Positions 43,633 through 53,446 of a stretch of 64,000 nucleotides of DNA are shown here, one piece after another (position 1 is the stretch's first letter; each line of letters opens with the position of its first letter). The position numbers and the translations under genes were made by a program. Where the stretch lies: positions 248,001 to 312,000 of the forward strand of contig OZ244914.1 of assembly GCA_965221795.1 (NCBI GenBank), written 5' to 3'. The DNA is from VYFG01 sp965221795. Its GTDB lineage: Bacteria > Pseudomonadota > Gammaproteobacteria > Arenicellales > Poriferihabitantaceae. The notes under the pieces were generated by a model. It saw only the letters and a list, made by a program, of their open reading frames with translations. It made no database searches and was not told where the DNA came from.

Positions 43633-44775
43633 ATGCCTTTTGCCAAATCCCGTTCCCGCTATTCCCGCTCCTTCAATGCGGTACAAAAAATATTGGCTGA
43701 TGCCGACATCACCCTGAATGGCCCCAATCCATGGGATATCCAGCTCCGGGATGAATCCATTCTTCGTCGTCTGCTGGTGGGCGGTTCACTGGCTCTGGGA
43801 GAAACCTACATGGAGGGCAAGTGGGAGGCAGAACAGCCGGACGAACTGATCTATCGACTGCTCCGATCATCCCCAGCGCAGAAACATGCCTTTGTACCTC
43901 AATTCCTGTCCACCCTGAAGTCAGTGGTCCTAAATCTGCAGAGACGCTCTCGCGCTTTTCAGGTCGGAGAAGCACACTACGATCTCGGGAACGATATCTA
44001 TGAGGCCATGCTGGATCGGCGGATGGTCTATACCTGCGGCTATTGGCGCCATGCCAACCATCTGGATCAAGCCCAAGAGGACAAACTGGAACTGGTATGC
44101 CGAAAACTGGGCCTGAAACCCGGCATGCGAGTGCTGGATATCGGCTGTGGCTGGGGCAGTTTTGCTGGCTATGCGGCGGAAAAATACGGTTGTGAAGTGG
44201 TCGGTATTACCGTTTCGAAAGAACAGGTCCAGTTGGCCGAAGAGCGCTATGCCGGTCTTCCGGTGTCTTTCCGCCTGCAGGATTATCGGGAACTGCAGGA
44301 GCGGTTCGATGCCATTGTCTCCTTGGGCATGTTCGAGCATGTAGGGCACAAAAACTACCGTACCTTCATGGAGGTCCTGTTACGCTGCCTCAAGCCGGAA
44401 GCCCTGGCCCTGCTGCATACCATTGGCAAGAACGAATCCATTCCCGGAGTCGACCCCTGGATTTCCCGGCATATTTTTCCCAACGGTGAAATCCCTTCAC
44501 TGAAGCAGATCAGTACAGCAATGGAGCCGGAACTGGTGGTCGAGGACCTGCATAATTTTGGTCCTGACTATGATCGAACGCTGATGTGCTGGTATCAGAA
44601 TTTTGATGCGGAATGGCACCAACTCCAGAATCATTATTCGGAACGCTTCTACCGCATGTGGACCTACTATCTACGTGTCTGCGCGGGGGCATTCCGCGCT
44701 CGGAACCTCCAGCTATGGCAGTTCGTTCTTTCCCTGGGCCACCAGATGACATCCTATCAGCGCCCAGACTTCTGA
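43633..44775 (+). CDS. cfa: Cyclopropane-fatty-acyl-phospholipid synthase
   Basis: A 380-residue SAM-dependent enzyme that adds a methylene bridge to unsaturated lipid acyl chains at the membrane. The N-terminal lipid-binding part has LALGETYMEGKWEAEQPDEL. The catalytic part has AHYDLGNDIYEAMLD, YTCGYWRHANHLDQAQEDKL, SAM motif VLDIGCGWGSFAGYAAEKYG and EHVGHKNYRTFMEV. Length matches E. coli Cfa (382). The 216-bp gap from polA suggests its own promoter. Confidence 0.95.
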   Translation: MPFAKSRSRYSRSFNAVQKILADADITLNGPNPWDIQLRDESILRRLLVGGSLALGETYMEGKWEAEQPDELIYRLLRSSPAQKHAFVPQFLSTLKSVVLNLQRRSRAFQVGEAHYDLGNDIYEAMLDRRMVYTCGYWRHANHLDQAQEDKLELVCRKLGLKPGMRVLDIGCGWGSFAGYAAEKYGCEVVGITVSKEQVQLAEERYAGLPVSFRLQDYRELQERFDAIVSLGMFEHVGHKNYRTFMEVLLRCLKPEALALLHTIGKNESIPGVDPWISRHIFPNGEIPSLKQISTAMEPELVVEDLHNFGPDYDRTLMCWYQNFDAEWHQLQNHYSERFYRMWTYYLRVCAGAFRARNLQLWQFVLSLGHQMTSYQRPDF

Positions 44776-45011
44776 GTCGGCAAAGCTCTTTCCCGGATCT
44801 TCCCAAAACACCGAGTTTGCAGCTCATAAAAAGGAGATACAAGACCGGTACCATGACCTCCTCCGACCCGCACCTCACCTCCCCTTATGACCAGGATCTG
44901 ACCATACAAGTGCTAACTGCCCCCTCGAACCATATCCCGATCTGTGGCGACCGTTTCACCAACGGCCGGAGCCTATCCAATCGGTACCCAACTCTGTTCT
45001 GACCGGCGCAA

Positions 45012-46430
45012 TCAGTAACGGTAATGCGCTGGTTTGAACGGGCCATCTGGAGAAACCCCAATATAATCGGCCTGCTCCCGGGACAGTCGTGTCAGCCGGG
45101 CCCCAATCTTGTCGAGATGAAGCCGGGCCACTTCCTCATCCAGGTGTTTCGGCAGAACATGAACGCGCCGGTCGTATTTCTCGCCATGCTGCCACAATTC
45201 AATTTGGGCCAGTACCTGGTTGGTAAAACTGTTGGACATCACGAAACTGGGATGACCCGTGGCACAACCCAGGTTAACCAAGCGACCTTCGGCCAGCAGG
45301 ATGATTCGGTTTCCATTGGGAAATACCACTTGGTCGACCTGAGGCTTGACGTTTTCCCAGCGGTACTGCTTGAGCGACGCAATATCAATCTCATTGTCAA
45401 AATGGCCGATATTGCAGACAATCGCTTCGTCCTTCATCCGAAGCAGGTGGTCATGCATAATGACATGAAAATTGCCCGTGGCGGTGACAAAAATATCCAC
45501 TTGCCCCACAATTTCATCCAGGTCCACAACCCGGAAGCCTTCCATCGCCGCCTGAAGGGCACAAATGGGATCCACCTCCGTCACCCAAACCGTCGAGCCC
45601 AGACTGCGCAGTGACTGGGCACATCCCTTGCCTACATCGCCGTAACCAAGCACCAGAGATACTTTCCCTGCAATCATGACATCGGTGGCGCGCTTGATAC
45701 CGTCGACCAGGGATTCCCGACAACCATAGAAGTTGTCGAACTTGGACTTGGTAACCGAATCATTCACATTGATTGCCGGAAACGGCAAGGTGCCGTCGGA
45801 TTCCATCTGGTACAGGCGTTTGACTCCTGTCGTAGTCTCTTCCGTCACCCCGCAAATCCTGGCCAGACGCGAACTGTACCAGTGGGGGTGGGATTTAAGT
45901 GTCTGCCGAATGGATTCGAACAGGACCATCTCTTCTTCGCTACCGGGGTGGTCGAGCACCGTAGGATTCGTTTCCGCCCGGGTACCGAGAGTCAGTAGCA
46001 GGGTGGCATCCCCCCCATCGTCCAGAATCATGTTGGGTCCCCCTCCGTCATGCCAGTCCATGATGTCATGGGTGAATTGCCAATACTCCTGCAGCGACTC
46101 TCCCTTGAACGCAAATACCGGCACACCGGCTGCGGCAATCGCCGCTGCCGCATGATCCTGGGTCGAGAAGATATTGCAAGACGCCCAACGCACTTCCGCT
46201 CCCAGAGCGACCAGGGACTCGATCAAGACAGCCGTCTGGATGGTCATGTGAATGGAGCCGGCAATGCGCGCACCCTTGAGCGGCTGATCCGCCAGATACT
46301 TGTTGCGGGTCGCCACCAAGCCGGGCATTTCCGATTCAGCGATGTCGATTTCCTTACGGCCAAAGTCAGCCTGAGTGATGTCGGCTACCACATAATCCCG
46401 ATTGATTTCTTCAACTGCTTGAATTGACAT
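45012..46430 (-). CDS. ahcY: S-adenosylhomocysteine hydrolase
   Basis: A 472-residue NAD-dependent enzyme that splits SAH to adenosine and homocysteine. Marks are GARIAGSIHMTIQTAVLIES, AEVRWASCNIFSTQDHAAAA, the GYGDVGKGCAQSLRSLGS NAD motif, and the C-terminal LTRLSREQADYIGVSPDGPF and KPAHYRY. It lies 70 bp downstream of metK on the same strand. Together they form part of the activated methyl cycle. I find no SAH riboswitch in the short gap. Confidence 0.97.
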   Translation of the reverse strand: MSIQAVEEINRDYVVADITQADFGRKEIDIAESEMPGLVATRNKYLADQPLKGARIAGSIHMTIQTAVLIESLVALGAEVRWASCNIFSTQDHAAAAIAAAGVPVFAFKGESLQEYWQFTHDIMDWHDGGGPNMILDDGGDATLLLTLGTRAETNPTVLDHPGSEEEMVLFESIRQTLKSHPHWYSSRLARICGVTEETTTGVKRLYQMESDGTLPFPAINVNDSVTKSKFDNFYGCRESLVDGIKRATDVMIAGKVSLVLGYGDVGKGCAQSLRSLGSTVWVTEVDPICALQAAMEGFRVVDLDEIVGQVDIFVTATGNFHVIMHDHLLRMKDEAIVCNIGHFDNEIDIASLKQYRWENVKPQVDQVVFPNGNRIILLAEGRLVNLGCATGHPSFVMSNSFTNQVLAQIELWQHGEKYDRRVHVLPKHLDEEVARLHLDKIGARLTRLSREQADYIGVSPDGPFKPAHYRY

Positions 46431-46499
46431 TGATCATTTCCACAAAATCATATTGAAAGGTCGATCCGGGGCGAGGTCGCCAGGGTCGAAACGGTACTC

Positions 46500-47666
46500 T
46501 CAGATTCCAGCATCGGCCCGCAAGGCATCCGCCCGGTCTGTACGTTCCCAGGTAAAACAGTCTTCTTCACGGCCAAAGTGGCCATACGCCGCCGTGGCCA
46601 GATAGATGGGGCGAAGAAGGTCCAGCATCTGGACAATTGCCTTGGGCCGAAGATCAAAATGCCGGTCTACGAGTTTCGCGATCCGTTCCTCGTCGATCGC
46701 TCCCGAACCAAAAGTGTTGACCATGACAGAGACCGGTTTGGCGACACCAATCGCATAGGCCACCTGAATTTCGCATTTTTCGGCTAGTCCCGCCGCCACG
46801 ATATTCTTGGCTACGTAACGCAGGGCATATGCTGCTGAGCGGTCAACCTTCGAAGGATCTTTTCCAGAGAAGGCACCGCCACCATGATGCGCCGCTCCTC
46901 CATATGTATCGACAATAATCTTACGCCCGGTCAGCCCACAATCTCCAACGGGCCCCCCGATCACAAAACGTCCAGTAGGATTGACCAGGAATCGGGTGGC
47001 CGAAGAAATCATTTCTGCCGGCAGCACCGGCTTGATGATTTCTTCCACTACGGCTTCCTCAATCTGCTGGTGACCGGGGTTCTCTTCATGTTGGGTAGAA
47101 AGCACCACAGTATCGATAAAACTGGGCTTGCCGTCCACATAACGAACGGTGACTTGGCTCTTGGCATCAGGCCGTAACCAGGGCAGCTGTCCGGCTTTGC
47201 GAACCTCCGATTGTTTCTGGACCAACCGGTGAGCATAGGTGATGGGGAAAGGCATGAGCACATCGGTCTCGGTACACGCATATCCGAACATCAGCCCCTG
47301 ATCGCCCGCGCCCTGATCCGGGTCTTGGCCTTCCCCTTCGTTCACCCCTTGGGCAATATCACTCGATTGCTTGTCAAGCGAGACAATGACCGCACAGCTA
47401 TCGGCATCAAACCCCATGTCAGAAGAGGTATAACCTATTTCCCGGATGGTCTTACGCACAGTTTCGGTGTAATCCACCTGGGCATGGCTACTGATCTCCC
47501 CAGAGATGACGGCCATCCCGGTATTGACCAAGGTTTCACACGCTACCCGGGAACCGGGGTCACCGTTGAGCATGGAATCAAGAATCGCGTCCGAGACTTG
47601 GTCCGCAACCTTGTCTGGATGTCCTTCGGAAACTGATTCAGAAGTAAACAAAAAAGATCTGGACAT
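46500..47666 (-). CDS. metK: S-adenosylmethionine synthetase
   Basis: From the ATG at 47666 it has 388 residues starting SRSFLFTSESVSEGHPDKVA. It makes SAM from methionine and ATP. Visible are GDQGLMFGYACTETD, RPDAKSQVTVRYVDG, GRFVIGGPVGDCGLTGRKII and GGGAFSGKDPSKVDRSAAYA. Upstream in-frame codons to a GTG at 47738 are not family-like. It heads a probable metK-ahcY operon and is divergent from argB. Confidence 0.97.
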   Translation of the reverse strand: MSRSFLFTSESVSEGHPDKVADQVSDAILDSMLNGDPGSRVACETLVNTGMAVISGEISSHAQVDYTETVRKTIREIGYTSSDMGFDADSCAVIVSLDKQSSDIAQGVNEGEGQDPDQGAGDQGLMFGYACTETDVLMPFPITYAHRLVQKQSEVRKAGQLPWLRPDAKSQVTVRYVDGKPSFIDTVVLSTQHEENPGHQQIEEAVVEEIIKPVLPAEMISSATRFLVNPTGRFVIGGPVGDCGLTGRKIIVDTYGGAAHHGGGAFSGKDPSKVDRSAAYALRYVAKNIVAAGLAEKCEIQVAYAIGVAKPVSVMVNTFGSGAIDEERIAKLVDRHFDLRPKAIVQMLDLLRPIYLATAAYGHFGREEDCFTWERTDRADALRADAGI

Positions 47667-47909
47667 AATACACCTTAACTCACTCCACGGTCTGGAAATC
47701 ACCTGCTCAAACGGCACGGGATGGGCTATGCCGATCACCCATCATATAATAAAATGTTTATATGTTGGATGGTATCATAATCCTCCATGCGGGAAACTAC
47801 TGATGGGACTGCTCTTTGCACAAGAGGTGAGCGTGTCTGAAATCCTTGCAACCCCTGAACCGGAATCAGGCCCGGACCCATTGCCTGTGCCAATTACTGC
47901 TTGTCTGAT

Positions 47910-48812
47910 ATGAATGCCATAAGTGAGGTGACCGACCACGACCAGTTGACTGCACGCGTTCTCATTGAGGCCCTTCCATACCTCCGTCAGTTCCGGGGCA
48001 AGACCATCGTCATCAAATATGGTGGTCATGCGATGGAAGACCGCCAGCTGAAAGCCGGATTTGCGCAGGATGTGATCCTGCTGAAAACCGTGGGCATCAA
48101 TCCGGTGGTGGTGCATGGGGGCGGACCACAGATCAATGCGCTGATGCAGAAGCTCGGCAAGAAGTCGCAATTCATCGATGGTATGCGGGTGACTGACCGC
48201 GAAACCATGGATATCGTGGAAATGGTCCTCGGCGGACTGGTCAACAAGGAAATCGTCAACCTGATTAATTCCCTGGGCGGACGAGCGGTGGGACTGACCG
48301 GGAAGGATGGTGACCTGATCCACGCCCGCAAGTTGCATGTAACCCGGGACGACCCAGTACTGGAAAAATCGGAAATCATCGACTACGGCCATGTCGGCGA
48401 GGTCGAATCCATTGACCCACAAATTGTCCGGCTGCTGGATTCCGCCGCATTCATTCCGGTCATTGCGCCGATCGGAGTCGGCCAGGATGGCCAAACCTAC
48501 AACATCAATGCCGACCTGGTGGCCGGAGGATTGGCCAATATCCTGCAGGCCGAGAAGCTGATCCTACTGACCAACACCCCCGGAGTGCTCGACCGACAAG
48601 GCCAACTGATCCAAACGATGAAGGCCAATATCGTCAAGCAGATGTGCAGTGATGGCACCATTCATGGCGGTATGATTCCCAAGGTAGATTGTGCACTGGA
48701 TGCGGTGTTGGCCGGGGTCCGCACGTCCAGTATCATTGATGGACGTCGACCCCATGCGTTGCTGCTGGAACTGTTCACCACGTCCGGCTTCGGCACACAG
48801 ATCCTGGCATGA
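47910..48812 (+). CDS. argB: N-acetylglutamate kinase
   Basis: From the ATG at 47910 (a TTG three codons earlier is also open) it has 300 residues. It phosphorylates N-acetylglutamate in arginine synthesis. Marks are TIVIKYGGHAMEDRQLKAGF, PVVVHGGGPQINALM, FIDGMRVTDRETMDIVEMVL, NINADLVAGGLANIL and GMIPKVDCALDAVLAGVRTS. It lacks an extended N-terminal helix of arginine-inhibited hexamers beyond about 15 residues. It is followed after 46 bp by nudC. Confidence 0.96.
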   Translation: MNAISEVTDHDQLTARVLIEALPYLRQFRGKTIVIKYGGHAMEDRQLKAGFAQDVILLKTVGINPVVVHGGGPQINALMQKLGKKSQFIDGMRVTDRETMDIVEMVLGGLVNKEIVNLINSLGGRAVGLTGKDGDLIHARKLHVTRDDPVLEKSEIIDYGHVGEVESIDPQIVRLLDSAAFIPVIAPIGVGQDGQTYNINADLVAGGLANILQAEKLILLTNTPGVLDRQGQLIQTMKANIVKQMCSDGTIHGGMIPKVDCALDAVLAGVRTSSIIDGRRPHALLLELFTTSGFGTQILA

Positions 48813-48858
48813 GCGAAGCCTCTCCAGATCACAGAATCCTGCCTCTCCGTCGCCTGTC

Positions 48859-49833
48859 ATGACCGGTTCTGTACCCGGTGATCTGGGGTTGCATTACACA
48901 ACCATGCCACTGATGCGTCACCTGGAGCGGTGCCAAGATCCCAAGTGGCTGGAAGAGCAAATGGCTTTGGACCACTCCCGGGTCATGCCGATATGGAAGG
49001 ACAAGAATCTTTTCCATATAGGCACTTCACCCTGTCAACCGGCAATCCTGAGCAAGACAGAAGCCGCCAGCTTGGCTGGCCATGCCAGTGAAATCATCTA
49101 TCTCGGGCATGAGGGTATACAGCCTATGTTCGCAGTCGACCTCTCGGCGCTGGCCGCGGACCGGGTTCAGCAGGTAGTCGACCAAGTCGTTGCCGATTGC
49201 CAGTTCATGGACCTTCGCCGGGTCAGCATCGGCCTGCCTGCGGAACAGGCTTCCCTGCTGGCCTATGCACGAGGGCTGGCGGTCTGGCATCGCAACCATG
49301 GCTACTGTGCCTACTGCGGTCATCGCACCCGGTCAAAGCGTGGAGGGCATATACGACAGTGCGAAAACTGCGGCCGGGAACACTTCCCTCGCATTGACCC
49401 CGCGGTCATCATGTTGGTGGTGCATGCCGATCGTTCGAAGGAACCATCCCGATGCCTGTTGGGACGCAACAGCCGCCTGCCGAATCGTGTATACTCTACC
49501 CTTGCCGGTTATGTCGACCCGGGAGAAACCTTGGAGCAGGCTGTCGAAAGGGAAGTCTGGGAAGAAGCCAGTATACAGGCTTTCAACATCCGTTATATCG
49601 CTTCTCAGCCCTGGCCTTTCCCCGGATCCCTGATGATTGGCTTTCGTGCCGACAGCGAGGGCGGCGAACCGGATACCTCAACGAACGAACTGGAAGATGC
49701 CCGCTGGTTCACAGCGGCCGAAGTTCGTCTGTTCAGGGAATTCGGTCAGGGTCGTGGTGAGGAATTGGAACTGCCCCGAAGAGACTCTATCGCCAGACTG
49801 TTGATTGAACAATGGCTTCATGAAAACCATTGA
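48859..49833 (+). CDS. nudC: NADH pyrophosphatase (NudC-type Nudix hydrolase)
   Basis: From the ATG at 48859 it has 324 residues. The zinc ribbon is YCAYCGHRTRSKRGG and CENCGREHFPRIDPAVIML. The Nudix box is GYVDPGETLEQAVEREVWEE, followed by the NADH-type SQPWPFPGSLMIGF. NudC splits NAD(H) and removes NAD caps from RNA. The extra N-terminal domain before the zinc ribbon is typical for the group. Same strand as argB. Confidence 0.93.
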   Translation: MTGSVPGDLGLHYTTMPLMRHLERCQDPKWLEEQMALDHSRVMPIWKDKNLFHIGTSPCQPAILSKTEAASLAGHASEIIYLGHEGIQPMFAVDLSALAADRVQQVVDQVVADCQFMDLRRVSIGLPAEQASLLAYARGLAVWHRNHGYCAYCGHRTRSKRGGHIRQCENCGREHFPRIDPAVIMLVVHADRSKEPSRCLLGRNSRLPNRVYSTLAGYVDPGETLEQAVEREVWEEASIQAFNIRYIASQPWPFPGSLMIGFRADSEGGEPDTSTNELEDARWFTAAEVRLFREFGQGRGEELELPRRDSIARLLIEQWLHENH

Positions 49834-49965
49834 ACCAATCCATCCGACAACCCGGGGTGGTGTGGTCGCACGGGCTTTCCCTTGGTATGGTATCGGCCTG
49901 TTGCGCGGCACAGGCATCGCCTGGGCATCGTTTTTTTCACTTTTCCTGTTCCCTCCCTTCGATTT

Positions 49966-50739
49966 ATGGCCGAACTCCATCAAGAAGTCGTGACCGATGT
50001 TCACCACTGGACCGAGCGTCTGTTTACATTCCGTACGACACGTGATCCCAGCCTGCGATTCCGTAACGGCGAATTCACCATGGTGGGCATTAGCGTGGAT
50101 GGCAAGCCCCTGTTGCGCGCCTATAGTATGACGAGCGCAAATTACGAGGATTTTCTGGAGTTTTACAGTATCAAGGTTCCGGATGGGCCTCTGACATCCC
50201 GGTTACAGCATATCCAGGTTGGCGACAAGGTGTATATCAGCAAAAAGCCTACAGGCTCACTGCTGTGGGACCATCTGCGTCCGGGAAAGCACCTGTACAT
50301 GCTCTGCACGGGCACCGGGATCGCACCGTTTCTATCGGTGATTAAGGACCCGGAAATCTACAGCCATTTCGACAAGTTGATCCTGGTTCATGGTTGTCGA
50401 TACATCAAGGAATTGACCTACGAACACCTGCTTACGGAAGAACTTCCGAACCACCCCTTCTTTGGCGATGAAGTGCAATCCAAATTTATCTATTATCCGG
50501 CCGTAACCCGGGAACCGTTCCATCACCACGGTCGGATTAATGTACTGATCGAGAGTGGAAAACTGGCCGAGGACATCGGCCTGCCGCCACTATCGGTTGA
50601 GGACGATCGTTTCATGCTATGTGGCAGTCCTTCGGTGCTGAAGGCGCTGAGTCAACTGATGGCAAAGTTGGGGTTCCAGGAAACGCGGAAAAGTGATTAC
50701 CGTGAGTTTTTGGTCGAACGGGCCTTCGTCGAACAATGA
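49966..50739 (+). CDS. fpr: Ferredoxin-NADP reductase
   Basis: From the ATG at 49966 it has 257 residues. The FAD site is LLRAYSMTSANYEDFLEFYS, followed by GSLLWDHLRPGKHLYMLCTG and GTGIAPFLSVIKD (NADP site). It ends FLVERAFVEQ, like the C terminus of bacterial Fpr. It moves electrons between NADPH and ferredoxin or flavodoxin, often under oxidative stress. A longer frame begins at 49882, but the MAELHQEVVTDV start fits better. Confidence 0.93.
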   Translation: MAELHQEVVTDVHHWTERLFTFRTTRDPSLRFRNGEFTMVGISVDGKPLLRAYSMTSANYEDFLEFYSIKVPDGPLTSRLQHIQVGDKVYISKKPTGSLLWDHLRPGKHLYMLCTGTGIAPFLSVIKDPEIYSHFDKLILVHGCRYIKELTYEHLLTEELPNHPFFGDEVQSKFIYYPAVTREPFHHHGRINVLIESGKLAEDIGLPPLSVEDDRFMLCGSPSVLKALSQLMAKLGFQETRKSDYREFLVERAFVEQ

Positions 50740-51094
50740 TACCTGCGCTCTACCCGACCCGGCGGGCAGCCGCCTGATTTTGACGATCTCTGGCCACGGT
50801 TTCGGGCCAGGCGAAGGAAATCATACCCCGGATAGATGACCAGGCCGGAGGAGGCAACCAGGTTGCGAATGATCTACGAAAAATTCTATGCCTTCTGTGC
50901 CAAGAACCGCACTTTCGCAGCAGGACATACTACACCGACCTGCCGGCCAACCGGGCGGAATTCGTGATCGTCCAATGAGCAAAGGGAATGATCGTTTTAT
51001 CCAGACGCTCCGCGACAGGCGCAATTTATGGCTCAAGGCACAATCTGGAGCAGACCGGATAAGGACCCGGCATCGCCAAAACCCGAAAATCACC
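50740..51094. other. Gap between fpr and the LysE exporter
   Basis: A short plus segment (50925-50980) reads YYTDLPANRAEFVIVQ before a stop. It looks like the end of a lost gene, but I cannot name it. Both flanking genes point into this gap (convergent). No clear terminator hairpin with U-run is visible. Confidence 0.35.
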
Positions 51095-51712
51095 TCAATG
51101 AAGCCTGGCGGCCAGGATCTTCACCCCTGCTGCACCGAACCCGATAGCAAACAGGCCTTCAAACCCTCGCCTGAAACGCAGGTAATACCGTATTACGGAC
51201 CTGGAAGAAAATGCTAACGCATAGCCGTGAAAGATCGCGAAGGACTGCAAACCTACGGCGGCAACCACTAGAGTCAGGTCTGGAAATGTAGCTTCCGCAG
51301 GCACACCAATCGAATAGAGCGATCCAAAGAACAAGATGGCTTTGGGATTGGCAATGTGCAGCAGCAGCCCCTTGACAAAGAGCGCTGTTTTACTCCCATT
51401 TTCTGCATGGGGATAGATTGTTTTTCCGAAGACTGCCGAGCGGGCTGATTGGTAAGCCAGGAAGATGAGATAGGTCGCTCCGCTATAGCGAACAACTTCA
51501 AATACCCAGCTGTTGGTCTGCATCACCGCACCCAGGCCCAGAGCCGCGGAGGTGGACCAGAATAGCGAGCCAGTGGTGATGCCGGAGGCGAGTATGAGAC
51601 CAGAAATCCGCCCCGACGCCATGCATGTCCCGGCAATCGCGAGTGTAGCGGGACCGGGGCTCGCAGTTGCAAGCAATGCTGCGATTAGAATCAGTGGCAG
51701 GTTCAATTCCAT
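51095..51712 (-). CDS. LysE/RhtB-family amino acid exporter
   Basis: A 205-residue membrane protein with about five to six hydrophobic helices. The LysE start is LILIAALLATASPGPATLAI, followed by SGLILASGITTGSLFWSTSA and the central GLLLHIANPKAILFFGSLYS (NPKA signature). The family exports amino acids such as lysine, threonine or homoserine lactones. Substrate cannot be told from sequence. Confidence 0.9.
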   Translation of the reverse strand: MELNLPLILIAALLATASPGPATLAIAGTCMASGRISGLILASGITTGSLFWSTSAALGLGAVMQTNSWVFEVVRYSGATYLIFLAYQSARSAVFGKTIYPHAENGSKTALFVKGLLLHIANPKAILFFGSLYSIGVPAEATFPDLTLVVAAVGLQSFAIFHGYALAFSSRSVIRYYLRFRRGFEGLFAIGFGAAGVKILAARLH

Positions 51713-52560
51713 AGGAGTCCTCGGATCAGCCGACGGTCAGGATGATCTTCGAAAAGTATTCTATCAGGTTGCCAGGCATAACCATAATGATGCTTGCGAG
51801 GGGCCTGGTTTTGCTAGCCGCTGCGGAGGCCGCCAAACGTGGGTGCCGGGCCTGCAGACTATACTCTCTGGACACGGCAGGATGGCACATGAATGCGAAA
51901 TATAAAATTAGAATTGCTGCGTGAATGCCACCCTGTCGTCTAAGCCAACCACATCGGTGAGGATTGGGAACCCTACGCACAGCCCCCGGTACACTGTCTT
52001 ATCAGTTGCAGACTCACGGCAACCGGTTCCGAACGTTCTGAACGGGAAATTCGATGCCGGGTGCATTACTGCGGAGCGCTGCGACGGGGATCATGAGAGT
52101 GCAGCGACAATGGAGAACATGATGACCAGGAGCAGATGGTAGCGTAGGCGCGTTCGAGATTTTGCAAGTATTTCCCCCAGTGCCAGATTCTCTGGTGTGC
52201 AACTCTGGAGTCGGCTAAAATCAGAACTTCCCATCCCTGCTCGCTGGTCTTTGTTCATGTCCGAGAAAGGCAACCCTACCCCTGTGCTCCGCCATTCGAT
52301 GCGGGCACTACTACCGTGTGCAAACAACGATGTCTCGGAGCACAGCGAAGCTCTTTGGGAATTCGGCCAGCGGAACCCAACCCTTATCTTGTCGCCCGGC
52401 CAAGAGAAATCCTGAAGGAATTATAGTCAGGTGACTCTGCAATATCACCGCAAGGTGATGATCAATCTCCTCGGAGTAGCGATCCCACAGGATATTTGCA
52501 GCCAAAGACCACTAGTGAGATACACTCTATGGGTAACATCCTCCGGAAGCAGCGGTTGAC
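51713..52560. other. 848-bp stretch without a recognisable gene
   Basis: Both strands have only short frames. One minus frame near 52091-52327 ends in a hydrophobic RLRYHLLLVIMFSIVAALS but has no family resemblance. The composition is close to that of neighbouring genes, so it may be an old decayed gene. No repeats or RNA genes are seen. Confidence 0.4.
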
Positions 52561-53334
52561 ATGAAACGCTACCGCCGAAGCGATGTCGGCAGCCGGCGTC
52601 TTGCATACAGTCTGGCGTTGATATGTGGAATCGGCCTGCATGCGGCAGTGGATGCTCAATCTATCGACTTGGCGCATGAAGCCTATACCGAAGGACAATT
52701 TCTTGAGGCCGCCCAAATCGGTGAACACCTCGGCACTGCCAATGGATTAGTCCTGGCGGCAAAGTCACTTTCCATTCATGCCCATTACCTTGCTGAAAAT
52801 GAGGAAAAAGGTCCGCTCCTGATACGTGCGATCGGGTTGGCGGAAGCCGCTATCGATCTGGACCCCGGGAATGCCGATGCCCACCTGCAACACGCGCAGG
52901 CCATCGGACGGCATGCCCAGACTGTGGGATCATTCGAGGCGGCCAGCCGGGGCTATGCCGAGAAAGTCCGGGCATCTACGGATCAGGCAATTGCCATCAA
53001 CCCCGAACTGGCATCTGCCTACCTGAGTCGCGGCCGTTGGCGTGCCGGATTGGTGGATGCATTGGGTACATGGATGGCCAAATTCCTGTATGGCGCTCGA
53101 CCCAAGCAGGCCATCGCGGACTTCGAACAGGCACTGGTACTGGCACCCCATACCAAGGAAGTGCCATGGCAATATGCGCTCGGAATCCTGACCCTGGACC
53201 CGAACCGATACCAGGAAAAGGCGCGGAGCCTTTTGCAACGTGCAGTAGCTATCCCCGCTCGGGACGCTTATGAACGGATCCTCGACCGGGAAGCCAGGGA
53301 ACTTCTGCAGAGACTTGATACTCCTAGCGAGTAA
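52561..53334 (+). CDS. Exported TPR-repeat protein
   Basis: A 257-residue protein. A signal peptide is likely (LAYSLALICGIGLHAAVDAQ, cleavage near residue 32). TPR-like helical repeats follow: GLAEAAIDLDPGNADAHLQH, STDQAIAINPELASAYLSRG, ADFEQALVLAPHTKEVPWQY and ARSLLQRAVAIPARDAYERI. Probably a periplasmic scaffold. Partner unknown. It precedes the aminotransferase by 112 bp on the same strand. Confidence 0.8.
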   Translation: MKRYRRSDVGSRRLAYSLALICGIGLHAAVDAQSIDLAHEAYTEGQFLEAAQIGEHLGTANGLVLAAKSLSIHAHYLAENEEKGPLLIRAIGLAEAAIDLDPGNADAHLQHAQAIGRHAQTVGSFEAASRGYAEKVRASTDQAIAINPELASAYLSRGRWRAGLVDALGTWMAKFLYGARPKQAIADFEQALVLAPHTKEVPWQYALGILTLDPNRYQEKARSLLQRAVAIPARDAYERILDREARELLQRLDTPSE

Positions 53335-53446
53335 TACCCGACCAGTACGCAGCGGGAGCTCGGAGTTTCGGCTTCCGGGCCGATCAAGGAGGTTGATTCC
53401 CCAATCGGCTGGGACATAAAATCATGGCCGTTCTTTTATAACTCCT

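Noticed and set aside
46431..46499. SAH or SAM riboswitch before ahcY or metK
   Set aside because: The gaps (70 bp before ahcY, about 240 bp before metK) lack the conserved cores of known SAH and SAM riboswitches. Only short dyads are visible.
50888..51217. A 109-codon plus frame overlapping the LysE gene
   Set aside because: It is antisense to a well-supported exporter and has no domain. Only a short YYTDLPANRAEFVIVQ piece in another frame looks protein-like.
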